From: Aerococcaceae bacterium DSM 111022
GTDB lineage: Bacteria; Bacillota; Bacilli; Lactobacillales; Aerococcaceae
Assembly (NCBI GenBank): GCA_015863195.1
Contig: JACBXO010000004.1
Span: 124,001 to 188,000 of the forward strand
DNA length: 64,000 bases
Direction of reading: 5' to 3'
Shown: one piece after another, positions 43,341 through 53,367 of the stretch
How the letters are laid out: each line of letters begins with the position of its first letter
Numbering within the stretch: the first letter of the stretch is position 1
The notes under the pieces: model-generated
Databases searched by the model: none
The model's input: the letters and a program-made list of their open reading frames with translations, nothing else
Told to the model about the DNA's origin: nothing
Translations under genes and position numbers: made by a program

Positions 43341-45371
43341 ATGAGTTTTGAAAAAGATGCCAAGGAGCTGTTAAGGCTAATTGGTGGAGACGATAATATT
43401 AGTGCGGTGACGCATTGTGCGACGCGTATGCGTTTTGCATTAAGTGATCCGTCGGAAGCTGATGTTGATGCAATCGAAAATCTAGATTCTGTTCGTGGAA
43501 CATTTACTCAAGCGGGACAATTTCAAGTAATTATTGGTAATAATGTATCCGAGTTTTATAAAGAGTTTGAGAAATATTCGAACGTTTCAGGATCAAATAA
43601 AGCAGCTGTTAAAGAACAAGCGCGCGCCAACCAATCATGGTTCCAACGTGCCTTATCATTCTTAGCAGAGGTCTTTACACCAATTATTCCAGCCTTTATT
43701 GTCGGGGGTCTGATTTTAGGTTTTAGAAACATTCTTGAAGGTATTGGATTCTCAGGTTTAGGGCAAGCAGTAGTAGATGGTGTTGCACAAGTTAATGCAG
43801 ATGGTACACCAATCTATAATACGATTGTTAATGTATCACCATTCTGGGCAGGAGTTAATGACTTCTTATGGTTACCGGGGGAAGCGATTTTCCACTTCCT
43901 ACCAGTAGGTATTACATGGTCAGTAACTAAACGTATGGGAACAACTGAAATTTTAGGTATTATTCTAGGTATCACATTAGTTTCACCTCAATTATTAAAT
44001 GCTTATGGTGCACCCGATGCGATTTTAGCGGGTGAAGTACCTGTATGGGACTTCGGTGCATTTACAGTAGATAAAATTGGTTACCAAGCTCAAGTTCTTC
44101 CGGCTATTTTTGCAGGTTTAACACTTGGTTGGTTCGAACAATTCTGGCGTAAACATGTCCCAGAGTACTTATCAATGATTTTAGTGCCATTCTTAGCACT
44201 ATTACCAGCGATTATTTTAGCGCATACGGTATTAGGTCCAATTGGTTGGACGATAGGTCAATGGATTGGTAATGCTGTTTATGCAGGTTTAACAAGTTCA
44301 ATTAACTGGTTATTTGGTGCATTCTTTGGTGCAATCTATGCTCCACTTGTTATCACTGGTTTACACCATATGACAAACGCCGTCGATGCTCAATTAATTG
44401 CTGACTTTGGTGGGACGCAATTATGGCCGATGATTGCCTTATCAAATATTGCTCAGGCTTCAGCCGTATTAGGTTACTGGTGGATGACACGTCAAGATGA
44501 GCGTGAGAGTCAAGTAACAATTCCTTCAACAATTTCAGCTTATTTAGGGGTAACAGAACCAGCGTTATTCGGGGTTACACTGAAATATGTTTACCCAATG
44601 GTTGCTGCGATGATTGGTTCGGGTATTGCTGGACTGTATTCAGTAGGAACTGGGGTAACATCTAACTCAATCGGGGTAGGTGGATTACCAGGTATCTTAG
44701 TTATTCAACCAGAACACTGGATAAATTTTGCGATCTCAATGGCGATTGCGATTGTTGTGCCATTAGCACTGACAATTATCTTTAGAAAAACAGGTTTCTT
44801 AGTGAAAGATGATGTCGTTTCAACATCAGCAGCAGTTGATCAAGCTGTCGGTAAAGTACCTGCAGCATCTACAGAGGCATCTGAACCAGCAAACGCACAA
44901 GCAACAAAAGCTGAATCAGCAAACTTTGTAGCAGTAGCTAATGGTGAAGTTGTTTCAATTGATAAAGTGGATGATCCCGTATTCTCAAGTAAAGCAATGG
45001 GTGACGGATTTGGTGTTGAACCAACAGACGGTACCGTTGTTTCACCAGTAAGTGGTCGAATTACAAGTGTCTTCCCAACAAAACATGCTATCGGTATTGA
45101 AACAGATGGCGGAGTTGAAGTCCTAGTTCATATGGGGTTAGATACCGTTGAATTAGACGGCGTTGGTTTTGAAGTATTTGTTAAAGAAGGCGATGTTGTT
45201 GATTACGGTTCAAAATTAGCTCAAATGGACTTAAATGTAATTAGAGAAAATGGTAAAGGTGTAACAGTTGTAGTTGCCTTTACAAATGGCGATGTATTAT
45301 CTGACTATGGATTAGATGCTCAAGGTCAAGCTGAAGCAGGAAAAGAAATCGGTCATTTTACAGTCGCTTAA
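43341..45371 (+). CDS. treP: Trehalose-specific PTS enzyme IIBCA
   Basis: Takes up trehalose and phosphorylates it to trehalose-6-phosphate. ATG 43341 follows GAGAGGAAGAG; the longer frame would start inside the promoter. The IIB domain with THCATRMRF (phospho-Cys) is at residues 1-85; a IIC domain of about ten membrane segments follows (about 105-490); a linker rich in Ala/Ser/Glu leads to the IIA domain (about 545-676) with VEVLVHMGLDTVEL (phospho-His). Length is 676 aa. treC starts 17 bp later. Confidence 0.95.
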   Translation: MSFEKDAKELLRLIGGDDNISAVTHCATRMRFALSDPSEADVDAIENLDSVRGTFTQAGQFQVIIGNNVSEFYKEFEKYSNVSGSNKAAVKEQARANQSWFQRALSFLAEVFTPIIPAFIVGGLILGFRNILEGIGFSGLGQAVVDGVAQVNADGTPIYNTIVNVSPFWAGVNDFLWLPGEAIFHFLPVGITWSVTKRMGTTEILGIILGITLVSPQLLNAYGAPDAILAGEVPVWDFGAFTVDKIGYQAQVLPAIFAGLTLGWFEQFWRKHVPEYLSMILVPFLALLPAIILAHTVLGPIGWTIGQWIGNAVYAGLTSSINWLFGAFFGAIYAPLVITGLHHMTNAVDAQLIADFGGTQLWPMIALSNIAQASAVLGYWWMTRQDERESQVTIPSTISAYLGVTEPALFGVTLKYVYPMVAAMIGSGIAGLYSVGTGVTSNSIGVGGLPGILVIQPEHWINFAISMAIAIVVPLALTIIFRKTGFLVKDDVVSTSAAVDQAVGKVPAASTEASEPANAQATKAESANFVAVANGEVVSIDKVDDPVFSSKAMGDGFGVEPTDGTVVSPVSGRITSVFPTKHAIGIETDGGVEVLVHMGLDTVELDGVGFEVFVKEGDVVDYGSKLAQMDLNVIRENGKGVTVVVAFTNGDVLSDYGLDAQGQAEAGKEIGHFTVA

Positions 45372-45388
45372 GACAGAAAGGAAGACTT

Positions 45389-47050
45389 ATGCATCAAGAT
45401 AAAGTAATCTATCAAATTTACCCAAAATCATTTAAAGACACAGATGGTAATGGTTTCGGAGATTTACCAGGAATTATCAGTAAATTAGACTATTTAAAAC
45501 AATTAGGCATTGATATTGCTTGGTTAAGTCCAATCTATCCATCACCGCAATATGATAATGGTTATGACGTGGCAGATTATACAGCCATTAATCCACTCTT
45601 TGGAACGATGGAAGATTTTGACACATTAGTTAAAGAAGCGAAAGACCGTGGTATTGGGATCATGTTAGACATGGTCCTCAACCACTGTTCAACGGAACAT
45701 GAATGGTTCCAAAAAGCCTTAGCGGGTGATAAATACTATCAAGACTTCTTCTACCTAAGACCAGCAAAGGATGACGGTAGTTTACCAACAAATTGGGAAT
45801 CGAAATTCGGTGGTCCAGCTTGGGAACCATTTGGAGATACTGATTTATATTATCTTCACTTATTTGATGTTCATCAAGCAGATTTAAATTGGCATAACCC
45901 AAATGTGCGCCGTGAATTATTTGATGTTGTCCGTTTCTGGATGGATAAAGGCGTTCAAGGTTTCCGTTTAGATGTTTTAAATGTCATTGGTAAATCAGAA
46001 GATTTCGTAGATAGTACCGGTGGACCTAGTTCAAGTCAGGAAAAAGGACTTTATACAGATACACCAATTGTTCATGAATGGATTCATGAACTGAATAAAG
46101 CGACTTTCGGTGATGATCCTAATTTGATAACAGTAGGAGAAATGTCTTCAACGAATGTACCAAATGGTATTAAATATACGAATCCAGATCGGGAAGAACT
46201 GACGATGATTTTCAGTTTCCACCACTTAAAAGTTGATTACGAAAATGGTGAAAAGTGGTCAAATCCTGAATTTGACTTCTTAGAATTAAAAGAAATTTTA
46301 AATGAATGGCAAGAAGGTATGTCAGATGGTGGTGGTTGGAACGCTGTGTTCTATAACAATCACGACCAGCCTCGTGCAAATAGTCGTTTCGGTGATGTGG
46401 AAAACTTCCCATACGAAACAGCGACAATGCTTGCTCAAACGATTCACTTTATGCGTGGGACACCTTATGTTTACCAAGGTGAAGAAATTGGGATGACTAA
46501 TCCGATGTTTGATGATATCGAAGATTACGCTGATATTGAAACAACAAATAACTATGCCATTATGTTAGAAAATGGCAAGACACATGAAGAGGCGATGGAA
46601 ATTATTAAAGCCAAATCACGTGACAATGGCCGAACTCCGGTTCAATGGAGTGACGAGCCACAAGCTGGATTTACAACAGGTGAGCCTTGGCTAAAAGTAG
46701 CAGAAAATTATCCAGAAATTAATGTTGAGAAGGAATTAAAAGAAGGTAAAATCTTCGATTACTACCGTGACCTCATTGGATTACGTAAAGAATATCCAAT
46801 TATTTCAAAAGGTAGTTATCAAGGATTTGCTTTAGACCATCCAAAAATTATGGCCTATAGTCGTCATCTGGAGGGGCAAGATTTGGTTGTTCTTGCACAT
46901 TATTATCCAGGAGAAGCGACCATTGATATACCAGAAGAGTTTCTTGGCCGTAATGCTAAACGTTTAATTGGTAATGGTGATTGCAACGAGCTATCTTCAC
47001 AAGTGATATTAAAAGATTATGAAACAGTGGCTTTCTTAATTGAAGCTTAG
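45389..47050 (+). CDS. treC: Trehalose-6-phosphate hydrolase (alpha,alpha-phosphotrehalase)
   Basis: GH13 enzyme that splits trehalose-6-phosphate into glucose and glucose-6-phosphate. GH13 blocks: MLDMVLNHCS, GFRLDVLNVI with the nucleophile Asp, TVGEMSST with the acid/base Glu, and YNNHDQPRA with the third catalytic Asp. The start MHQDKVIYQIYPKSFKDT is typical. Length is 553 aa. It is co-transcribed with treP. Confidence 0.95.
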   Translation: MHQDKVIYQIYPKSFKDTDGNGFGDLPGIISKLDYLKQLGIDIAWLSPIYPSPQYDNGYDVADYTAINPLFGTMEDFDTLVKEAKDRGIGIMLDMVLNHCSTEHEWFQKALAGDKYYQDFFYLRPAKDDGSLPTNWESKFGGPAWEPFGDTDLYYLHLFDVHQADLNWHNPNVRRELFDVVRFWMDKGVQGFRLDVLNVIGKSEDFVDSTGGPSSSQEKGLYTDTPIVHEWIHELNKATFGDDPNLITVGEMSSTNVPNGIKYTNPDREELTMIFSFHHLKVDYENGEKWSNPEFDFLELKEILNEWQEGMSDGGGWNAVFYNNHDQPRANSRFGDVENFPYETATMLAQTIHFMRGTPYVYQGEEIGMTNPMFDDIEDYADIETTNNYAIMLENGKTHEEAMEIIKAKSRDNGRTPVQWSDEPQAGFTTGEPWLKVAENYPEINVEKELKEGKIFDYYRDLIGLRKEYPIISKGSYQGFALDHPKIMAYSRHLEGQDLVVLAHYYPGEATIDIPEEFLGRNAKRLIGNGDCNELSSQVILKDYETVAFLIEA

Positions 47051-47195
47051 CTGTGCTAGGTCATGTTCTATGGAGCATGGCCTTTTATTTTTTGGTATAT
47101 TTATAAACATATCCTTGAATAACTTCATATATAATCTATAATTTTATAGTAGATAAATTTTGTAAGTTGAGGTCAGTTTGTGTAAGGAGTGTGTC

Positions 47196-48353
47196 ATGCA
47201 AACATCAAAGGAAATTGATGTCGTTGTAGATGAAGAAGAGTTTTCAAAACATCAAGAAATATCGATTGAAGTTGAAGTAGAAGGTCAGAGATATCGATTA
47301 GAACGTGAGATATCAAATGCACCAGATGAGGCAATGTGGCCATATTATTTATTACCTGCTATATTAAGTACCGTTATATTCTATGGGCTCGTCCGGAGAA
47401 ATGCTGGCGATATGATCAATTTAAGTGGCGAATGGTCACTTGGGATGTATGTGACAGCAATCAGCTTTATTAGTAATTTGGTAATTTTACCAACATACTT
47501 AATTAAACTAAAGCGAAGCTCTAATACGAATCAAATTAAATATATTTACTGGCGCAATATTCCAACAATTGTAATTTCTTTTTTAATCGTTCAATTAATT
47601 GCATTATTATTCACCTTTTGGACTTTTGGTCAATTGTTTAGTGGATTACAATTAGAAATATCAACAGCCACTTTTTTTGCTTGTATTATATTTTTGATGG
47701 CTAGTTATTTAGGCATTTATTTTATTAATACTTTATCCGTACGCAAGATGATTAGTTTTATGATGGCATTTTTGTTTTTAGGTTTCTTTGTTGCAATGGC
47801 AACAAACGCCGATTCGCAGTGGTGGCATCATCATATTTCATATTTAGGTTCTTATGCGGCAAATAATGGTTGGCAATTTAATTTAACCTTGATTTTAACG
47901 TCACTGTTAATGATTGTATTAGTGGATTATCTCTTTGTTATTATTCGTCCTTACTATCCTGACCATAAGGGATTACGTTGTTTATATGTGATGTTGATTG
48001 TGATTGCTATTTGTATATCAGGAATCGGGATATTTAGATCAGACTCTGCTGGTCGACTTAAATATTATCATTCTTATGTTATTTATTTGATGATGATACT
48101 TGTTGCAGTAATTATTATTTTTGCACGTAAGCTGATACCTAGAGTTTCTGATGATTTTGTAAAAACATCTTATGGTGTCGGTGGCTTAGTGTTAATTTTA
48201 ACCGTATTATATGCGGTGGGGTATCTTAAATTAATTCTTTATGAATTGATTGCTGTACCACTTGCACTAATTTGGCTAATGCGATTTTTTAATGCATTAA
48301 TTGAATTAACTGAAATTCAAGCTAATTACACAATAAATATTATAAAAAAATAG
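47196..48353 (+). CDS. Multi-pass membrane protein, DUF998-like
   Basis: 386 residues. ATG 47196 follows TAAGGAG; the earlier TGT/GTG region before it would place the start on the ribosome binding site. The first 50 residues are acidic and soluble; about ten membrane segments follow. The text WWHHHISYLGSYAANNGWQFN resembles the (H)xxxSxLG...FN signature of DUF998 membrane proteins, but this is a tentative match. It lies between treC and treR. Whether it has a role in trehalose use is unknown. Confidence 0.55.
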   Translation: MQTSKEIDVVVDEEEFSKHQEISIEVEVEGQRYRLEREISNAPDEAMWPYYLLPAILSTVIFYGLVRRNAGDMINLSGEWSLGMYVTAISFISNLVILPTYLIKLKRSSNTNQIKYIYWRNIPTIVISFLIVQLIALLFTFWTFGQLFSGLQLEISTATFFACIIFLMASYLGIYFINTLSVRKMISFMMAFLFLGFFVAMATNADSQWWHHHISYLGSYAANNGWQFNLTLILTSLLMIVLVDYLFVIIRPYYPDHKGLRCLYVMLIVIAICISGIGIFRSDSAGRLKYYHSYVIYLMMILVAVIIIFARKLIPRVSDDFVKTSYGVGGLVLILTVLYAVGYLKLILYELIAVPLALIWLMRFFNALIELTEIQANYTINIIKK

Positions 48354-48369
48354 AAAATACGTAAAAAAT

Positions 48370-48420
48370 AAAACCGTACAAAATCTCTGTTCTTAGGACA
48401 ATGATTTTGTACGGTTTTTT
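48370..48420. terminator. Terminator between the DUF998-like gene and treR
   Basis: AAAACCGTACAAAATC (48370-48385) and GATTTTGTACGGTTTT (48403-48418), perfect 16-bp arms usable on both strands. Confidence 0.88.
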
Positions 48421-48436
48421 AAAAGATTTATCGATT

Positions 48437-49141
48437 TTATCTTCGGGCAATTTCTTGGAATTTAAAAGTCTCTAATCGATGGCGAGAGGCAGTATATTGA
48501 AAGAAAGTCGTATCGTTAAGATAGACGAAGCTATTCACTGTAATAATGAAGTCTTTGGGGGTAATATCAAAATATTTTTGATCAAGTTCCGTTGCTTTTT
48601 CTGCATAAAATTCTTTATGAGCATAACTAATTGATAAACCTAGTTCGTCTTCAAAGTATTCATAAATCGAATTATGAGCTGCTTCATCAGGAATTTCAGG
48701 TATTACAGATGTTCTAATTAAATCATGGTCGATTATTTGTGTCATATCATTAATAGAACGGACACGGATTAAATGGATGAACTCTTCATCCGGATCAATA
48801 TCAATAACGTCTAAAATAAAACTAGGGACTTTGATTTTTTTATTCAATATCACTTTTGTTTCAACATTCAATTGATGTTCATCTGCAATTTCCTTATAAC
48901 TTTTTATCCCTGAGATAGGAAAGGTATACGCTGCATGATTTAAGACGATGTTGCCTTTACCTTGTTGTTTGTTAATATAGCCATGAGTCTCCAACATATT
49001 GAGTGATTGTCTAATTGTACCGCGTGAGACATCGTAAATTTTAGTTAATTCATTTTCACTAGGTAATAATGTACTGGTTGGATAAACGCCAGACTTAATT
49101 TTTGACTCTAAGTCTTGATATATACGTTCAAATTTCTTCAT
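48437..49141 (-). CDS. treR: GntR-family trehalose operon repressor TreR
   Basis: Winged-helix N-terminus (LPSENELTKIYDVSRGTIRQSLNMLETHGYI is the recognition region in pieces LPSENELTKIYDVSRG and TIRQSLNMLE) followed by a UTRA effector domain with FIHLIRVRSIND and a C-terminal QYTASRHRLETFKF. The C-terminal SRHR-F motif is usual in TreR. The effector is expected to be trehalose-6-phosphate. Length is 234 aa. The palindrome at 43294-43309 is its likely operator. It is transcribed against the tre operon. Confidence 0.9.
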   Translation of the reverse strand: MKKFERIYQDLESKIKSGVYPTSTLLPSENELTKIYDVSRGTIRQSLNMLETHGYINKQQGKGNIVLNHAAYTFPISGIKSYKEIADEHQLNVETKVILNKKIKVPSFILDVIDIDPDEEFIHLIRVRSINDMTQIIDHDLIRTSVIPEIPDEAAHNSIYEYFEDELGLSISYAHKEFYAEKATELDQKYFDITPKDFIITVNSFVYLNDTTFFQYTASRHRLETFKFQEIARR

Positions 49142-49232
49142 ACTATGCCTCCTTATAATTTATATTATGAAGCACTTAAGAAATATTTCAAGACAAAAAA
49201 CGCATAATGACGCAATTTAAAGCGGTTCAAAA

Positions 49233-49264
49233 CAAAAATCCAGCCCCCGAAAGAGGCTGGATAA
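49233..49264 (-). terminator. Terminator of the M20 amidohydrolase gene
   Basis: ATCCAGCC and GGCTGGAT flank a CCCGAAAGA loop (plus 49239-49262), with a T run on the minus strand. Confidence 0.8.
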
Positions 49265-49286
49265 TGTTGCTTAAATTCAATCTTGA

Positions 49287-50450
49287 TTATTTGTTTTCTT
49301 CTAACCAGTTAACAGCAGATTGACAGAAGATTGCTGCTGCATAAGGCATCATTTCTTCGTTGAAGTATGCTTTTGGATGGTGAACAGCATAACGGTCCAC
49401 GCCTTCTTTAGCCATACCCATGAAGAAGTAAGTTGTAGGGACTTCTTGAGAAACAAATGCGAAGTCTTCTGATGCTTGTAATGGCGCATATTCGCGAATT
49501 TCTACTTCGTCACCAACAACATCTTTAGCCCAAACACGTGTTTTAGCTGTTAATTCAGGGTCATTGAATAATGGCGGAACGTCTGATAAGAAGTTTAATT
49601 CAGCTTCAGTACGGAATACCTTAGCAATTCCTTCAACTACTTCTGGCATACGTTCTTTTAAGTAATTTCGTGTATCATCTTCAAAAGTACGCATTGTACC
49701 TTCTAAACGTACATGGTCAGGGATAATATTACGTGATCCAGGAGATTCGAAACCACCAACAGTAATAGCTGCTGATTTGTCGAATGACACTTCACGAGAT
49801 GTTAAACCTTGGAAAGCATTGATAATTTGAGAACCAACATAAACTGGGTCAATTCCTGTATGTGGCATCGCTCCATGAGCACCTACCCCTTTAATATTTA
49901 CTTCAAAGTTATTAGCACCTGCTAAAGAGATACCATCATTGAAGTAAATTGCTGGGTCTAATAGAGGTTGTACGTGACCAGCGAATGCTACGTCAACACC
50001 TTCTAATAAACCAGCGTCAATCATTGATTTTGAACCTGTTAATAATTCTTCAGCAGGTTGGAATTCAATACGAATGCGACCTTCTAATTTATCTTCGTTT
50101 TCTTTTAATGTTTTAGCTACAGCTAACATGATTGTAGTATGAATATCATGTCCACAAGTGTGAGAGAATCCATCTTTTTCTGAAGCAAAATCTAAACCTG
50201 ATTGTTCTTGAATTGGCAGACCGTCCATATCAGCACGTAATAGTACTGTCTTACCACCTTCTTTACCTAACTCAACGATTAGACCATACTCTAACATTGA
50301 TTGAACTTCGTAACCATAACTCTCTAATTTCTCACGTACGAAACCTGAAGTTACTGGTAATTCATAGCCAGTTTCTGGGTTACGGTGTAAGAAACGACGA
50401 TTTTCTACCATTTCATCATATAGCGCTTTTGTTTGTTCTAAAAATGTCAT
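49287..50450 (-). CDS. M20D-family amidohydrolase (N-acyl-amino-acid or hippurate hydrolase type)
   Basis: Di-metal amidohydrolase of about 387 aa that removes acyl groups from amino acids or related amides. The start ATG at 50450 lies about 8 nt after GAGG; ATG 50456 is too close. Motifs: RFLHRNPETGYELP, LLRADMDGLPIQE, HTCGHDIHTT with metal ligands, EFQPAEELLTGSKSMI with the catalytic Glu, GVGAHGAMPHTGIDP in the dimer domain, and ASEDFAFVSQEVP with the last ligand region. The natural substrate is not indicated by neighbours. It is monocistronic. Confidence 0.88.
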   Translation of the reverse strand: MTFLEQTKALYDEMVENRRFLHRNPETGYELPVTSGFVREKLESYGYEVQSMLEYGLIVELGKEGGKTVLLRADMDGLPIQEQSGLDFASEKDGFSHTCGHDIHTTIMLAVAKTLKENEDKLEGRIRIEFQPAEELLTGSKSMIDAGLLEGVDVAFAGHVQPLLDPAIYFNDGISLAGANNFEVNIKGVGAHGAMPHTGIDPVYVGSQIINAFQGLTSREVSFDKSAAITVGGFESPGSRNIIPDHVRLEGTMRTFEDDTRNYLKERMPEVVEGIAKVFRTEAELNFLSDVPPLFNDPELTAKTRVWAKDVVGDEVEIREYAPLQASEDFAFVSQEVPTTYFFMGMAKEGVDRYAVHHPKAYFNEEMMPYAAAIFCQSAVNWLEENK

Positions 50451-50519
50451 GAACATAACCTCACTTTCTTATTTAACTATACACCTTTCTGCGGAAAAAG
50501 TACAAATTAAAAATGTGAT

Positions 50520-51923
50520 TTAAAATAGTCTTTGTTGAACATGTTGCGTAACATCATTGATTTCAGCTTGATATGCTTCTTTAATTTTCTTTTCATCAAG
50601 CGAGAGGGAATCAATTGGTTGTTTTCGTATTTCTTGTAAAATTTCACGTGGGAAATAAATACGGTGATCGCCTCGCTCGCGTCCTGTAAAAGATGAAACG
50701 AGTAAACTTGCCTGAGATAATTCTAGAATTTGACCGGTTTTCGTAATTAAATCAATTTGTGTTTTAGTTTTTGTTGAATAAGGTTTAAAGAAATCATAAG
50801 GTGTATCGAAACTGCTGTTTTCTCCAAAATAGTAACGAACGTCATAACCACGTTCGGCTAAAATTTGTTGTGCTGCAGTAATGAGTTCTTGGCGGTTATC
50901 CTGTGAAACGAGCATTGATTTAAATGGATGACGGTTCATAAAACGGTATGCTAAGTCAGATAGTATTGGGTCCTCTTCCAATTGCCATTGATTAATATAA
51001 CTTCCTAACACTTGGTCATCTAAATATAAATAATCAATCAAGGACCATTTATCATCTAAAAAAGGTTTGAGTAAATTGATGGGGGTCTTCATTTCCTCAG
51101 ATTTATTTTCATAACAATATTTTGCTCGGTCAAGAAGGTTACTGAGTAATTCCTCCATGCCTCGAGAAACGGGGTGGAAATAAACTTGCATATACATTTG
51201 ATAACGACTCACTACATAGTCTTCTACAGCATGCATGCCTGAATAGTCAAAGTATATTTGATAATCTTGAGGACGAATTACTCTAAGTATCCTTGTTAAA
51301 TCATAAGTCCCATAGCTCACTCCTGCAAAATAAGCGTCGCGCAATAAATAATCCATGCGGTCCGCATCAATTTGCGAACTGATCAGTTGTACTACTTGTT
51401 GATTATGATAAGTATGGTCAATAACACTGGCTACCTTTTCAGGTAAGTGCTCATCAAAGTCGCTTAATATCGCATTTACTTCAGTTTCTGGTGACATAAT
51501 AATTGCCCGAGTCATTGCTTCATGATCGGTATTAAATATCCCTTCAAAAGTATGCGAAAATGGACCATGGCCAATGTCGTGAAGCAAGGCAGCACAAAGT
51601 GCAACAATTCGTTCACGGTCATCCCATTGGTCGGGATGTTCTTTGGACATCGGAAAATTACGAACGAAATTATTGATGATGCGTCTTGTAATTTCATAGA
51701 CTCCTAAAGAATGGGAAAAACGGGAATGTTCGGCTCCGTGAAAAGTAAACGAGGCAGTACCAAGTTGGCGAATGCGTCTGAGACGTTGGAATTCTCTCGT
51801 ATTAATTAAAGAAAGAATAACTTCATCACGAATATGAATATAGTCATGTACTGGGTCGCGAAATACTTTTTCGCGGTTAAGTGAAACCTCTTTGTAACGT
51901 TTACCGTAATGTTCGACCGTCAT
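50520..51923 (-). CDS. HD-domain phosphohydrolase (YwfO-like)
   Basis: HD superfamily nucleotide hydrolase of 467 aa. Motifs: VFRDPVHDYIHI at the start, FQRLRRIRQLGTASFTFHGAEHSRFSHSLGV in pieces FQRLRRIRQLG and HSRFSHSLGVYE, and LLHDIGHGPFSHTFE with the HD pair. SSQIDADRMDYLLRD follows. These match the SAMHD1/dGTPase-like YwfO group, some of which hydrolyse dNTPs. In Bacillus ywfO is near ywfL (lipL), as here: lipL is only 15 bp upstream on the same strand. Confidence 0.9.
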   Translation of the reverse strand: MTVEHYGKRYKEVSLNREKVFRDPVHDYIHIRDEVILSLINTREFQRLRRIRQLGTASFTFHGAEHSRFSHSLGVYEITRRIINNFVRNFPMSKEHPDQWDDRERIVALCAALLHDIGHGPFSHTFEGIFNTDHEAMTRAIIMSPETEVNAILSDFDEHLPEKVASVIDHTYHNQQVVQLISSQIDADRMDYLLRDAYFAGVSYGTYDLTRILRVIRPQDYQIYFDYSGMHAVEDYVVSRYQMYMQVYFHPVSRGMEELLSNLLDRAKYCYENKSEEMKTPINLLKPFLDDKWSLIDYLYLDDQVLGSYINQWQLEEDPILSDLAYRFMNRHPFKSMLVSQDNRQELITAAQQILAERGYDVRYYFGENSSFDTPYDFFKPYSTKTKTQIDLITKTGQILELSQASLLVSSFTGRERGDHRIYFPREILQEIRKQPIDSLSLDEKKIKEAYQAEINDVTQHVQQRLF

Positions 51924-51938
51924 AAAGGCACCTCTTTC

Positions 51939-52778
51939 TTAGGATGGTAAAGTGTTGTTACGTTTTTTGAGTATTGGGTATTGCTTAGTATAAATATTTT
52001 CTAGTTCAGTATCAGAAAAGTCGCGGTATTCAAATGTTGTGTATTTACTGAAGAGCTTAGTTAAATCATTTTCAAAGTCTTGTTGTGTAAAATCTTTTCC
52101 AATTAAATCAGAAATAGTTGTCATAACACGCCAATCGACACTTGGATAAGTCTCGTCGGCGTCGCTTCGTTCGTAAAATTCACGAATATGTTCGGCGCGT
52201 TCTTTTTGGTTTCCATTTAAACTAAGATATGCCGCAGTTGTTAACCCACTTTTAAAGCGTCTTTGTGCTGTTCCGCCAATTTTTTGGCCATTAACAACGA
52301 GGTCATAAGTACCAGGACAATAAGAATTTTCAACTTCATAGTGTTCCACTATTAAACCATAAGGTTCTAATATTTCTTGAACCACACGAGTAATATATTC
52401 ATATGCTTGATCGATGGGGATTTTATCTTCACCCATATCTGTAATTAATGAGAAATTGACGATTCCTGAATCATTAACAACAGCTAAACCACCATGTGGA
52501 CGAACGACAAGCTTGTAACCAACTTCTTGTAAATAGGCGTATCCTGCTTCTTTGTTAGATAATCGGGTATCTTTTCCGCCGAGTAAAATAACTGGATCTA
52601 AATTAGGATAAAAATGAATGCCCCCGATTTGTTGGTCCTGTGTTTCTTCATTTAGTTTTGGTAAGTAACGGATGAAACTATCTTCATAAACGAGACTGCT
52701 GATTGGATCTTTATTTCTTGAATTATCACGGTCATGATAGATAAGCCAAGACTGTGAACTAAGAAAATCAAATGACAT
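51939..52778 (-). CDS. lipL: Octanoyl-[GcvH]:protein N-octanoyltransferase LipL
   Basis: Moves octanoyl or lipoyl groups from GcvH to E2 subunits in lipoate assembly. The biotin/lipoyl-ligase fold shows VVRPHGGLAVVNDSGIVN in place of the ligase RRxSGG loop, and CPGTYDLVVNGQKIGGTAQRR with the catalytic Cys and Lys. This combination fits LipL (YwfL) better than LplA or LipM. Length is 279 aa. It is the first gene of a lipL-ywfO pair. AGGAGG lies before the start. Confidence 0.85.
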   Translation of the reverse strand: MSFDFLSSQSWLIYHDRDNSRNKDPISSLVYEDSFIRYLPKLNEETQDQQIGGIHFYPNLDPVILLGGKDTRLSNKEAGYAYLQEVGYKLVVRPHGGLAVVNDSGIVNFSLITDMGEDKIPIDQAYEYITRVVQEILEPYGLIVEHYEVENSYCPGTYDLVVNGQKIGGTAQRRFKSGLTTAAYLSLNGNQKERAEHIREFYERSDADETYPSVDWRVMTTISDLIGKDFTQQDFENDLTKLFSKYTTFEYRDFSDTELENIYTKQYPILKKRNNTLPS

Positions 52779-52903
52779 GAGAAAACCTCCTACGGTTGCT
52801 TGTATTTATTTAACATGATAAAATATATAACTTGATAATATAGTTCAATTATAGCAAATTTTCACGTATAATATAGAGTGTTGATAGACGAGGGGGAGAA
52901 TCA

Positions 52904-53323
52904 GTGCAGCGTAAAATAGGACAATTGATTTTAGATCAGAAGATTAGTTATATTGCTGAAGATCATGTGGATACATTTCACTTAGAAGCAGAATCTGAAT
53001 TAATCGAGCTAAAGAATTATTCACGTATCGCTTACCAGGATGAAGAAGAGAATCAAGTTGTTTTAAAATGGCAACAAGATGGACCAGATGGACCAATATA
53101 TCTTGAAATGCGCCAACCACAATATACGATGGTATTTCATCCAGAAAATAATTTTAAAGCCCATTATCCAACACCACAAGGTGTGTGGGAATTAGAGGTT
53201 GAAACGAAGGCTTTAAACATCGCCCAAGCGTCTAGTGATCAAATCAAAATTGAGATTGATTATCAAATTACAATGAATGAAGATCCCATTGCAAATTATC
53301 AATTTCGATTGATTTATCAGTAA
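52904..53323 (+). CDS. DUF1934 family protein (YwiB-like)
   Basis: Small beta-barrel protein of 139 aa starting at GTG 52904 after GAGGGGGAG. Family features are LKNYSRIAYQDEEEN, VVLKWQQDG and a LEMRQPQYTMVFHP strand, ending in a run of alternating polar and hydrophobic residues (IKIEIDYQIT). In Bacillus this family (ywiB) lies before argS and rpoE; here rpoE follows directly and argS is absent. Lipocalin-like ligand binding has been suggested for the fold; function unknown. Confidence 0.85.
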   Translation: MQRKIGQLILDQKISYIAEDHVDTFHLEAESELIELKNYSRIAYQDEEENQVVLKWQQDGPDGPIYLEMRQPQYTMVFHPENNFKAHYPTPQGVWELEVETKALNIAQASSDQIKIEIDYQITMNEDPIANYQFRLIYQ

Positions 53324-53367
53324 ATAATCGCTAATATTAAAGAGTATCTATAAAGGAGAGTGCCATT

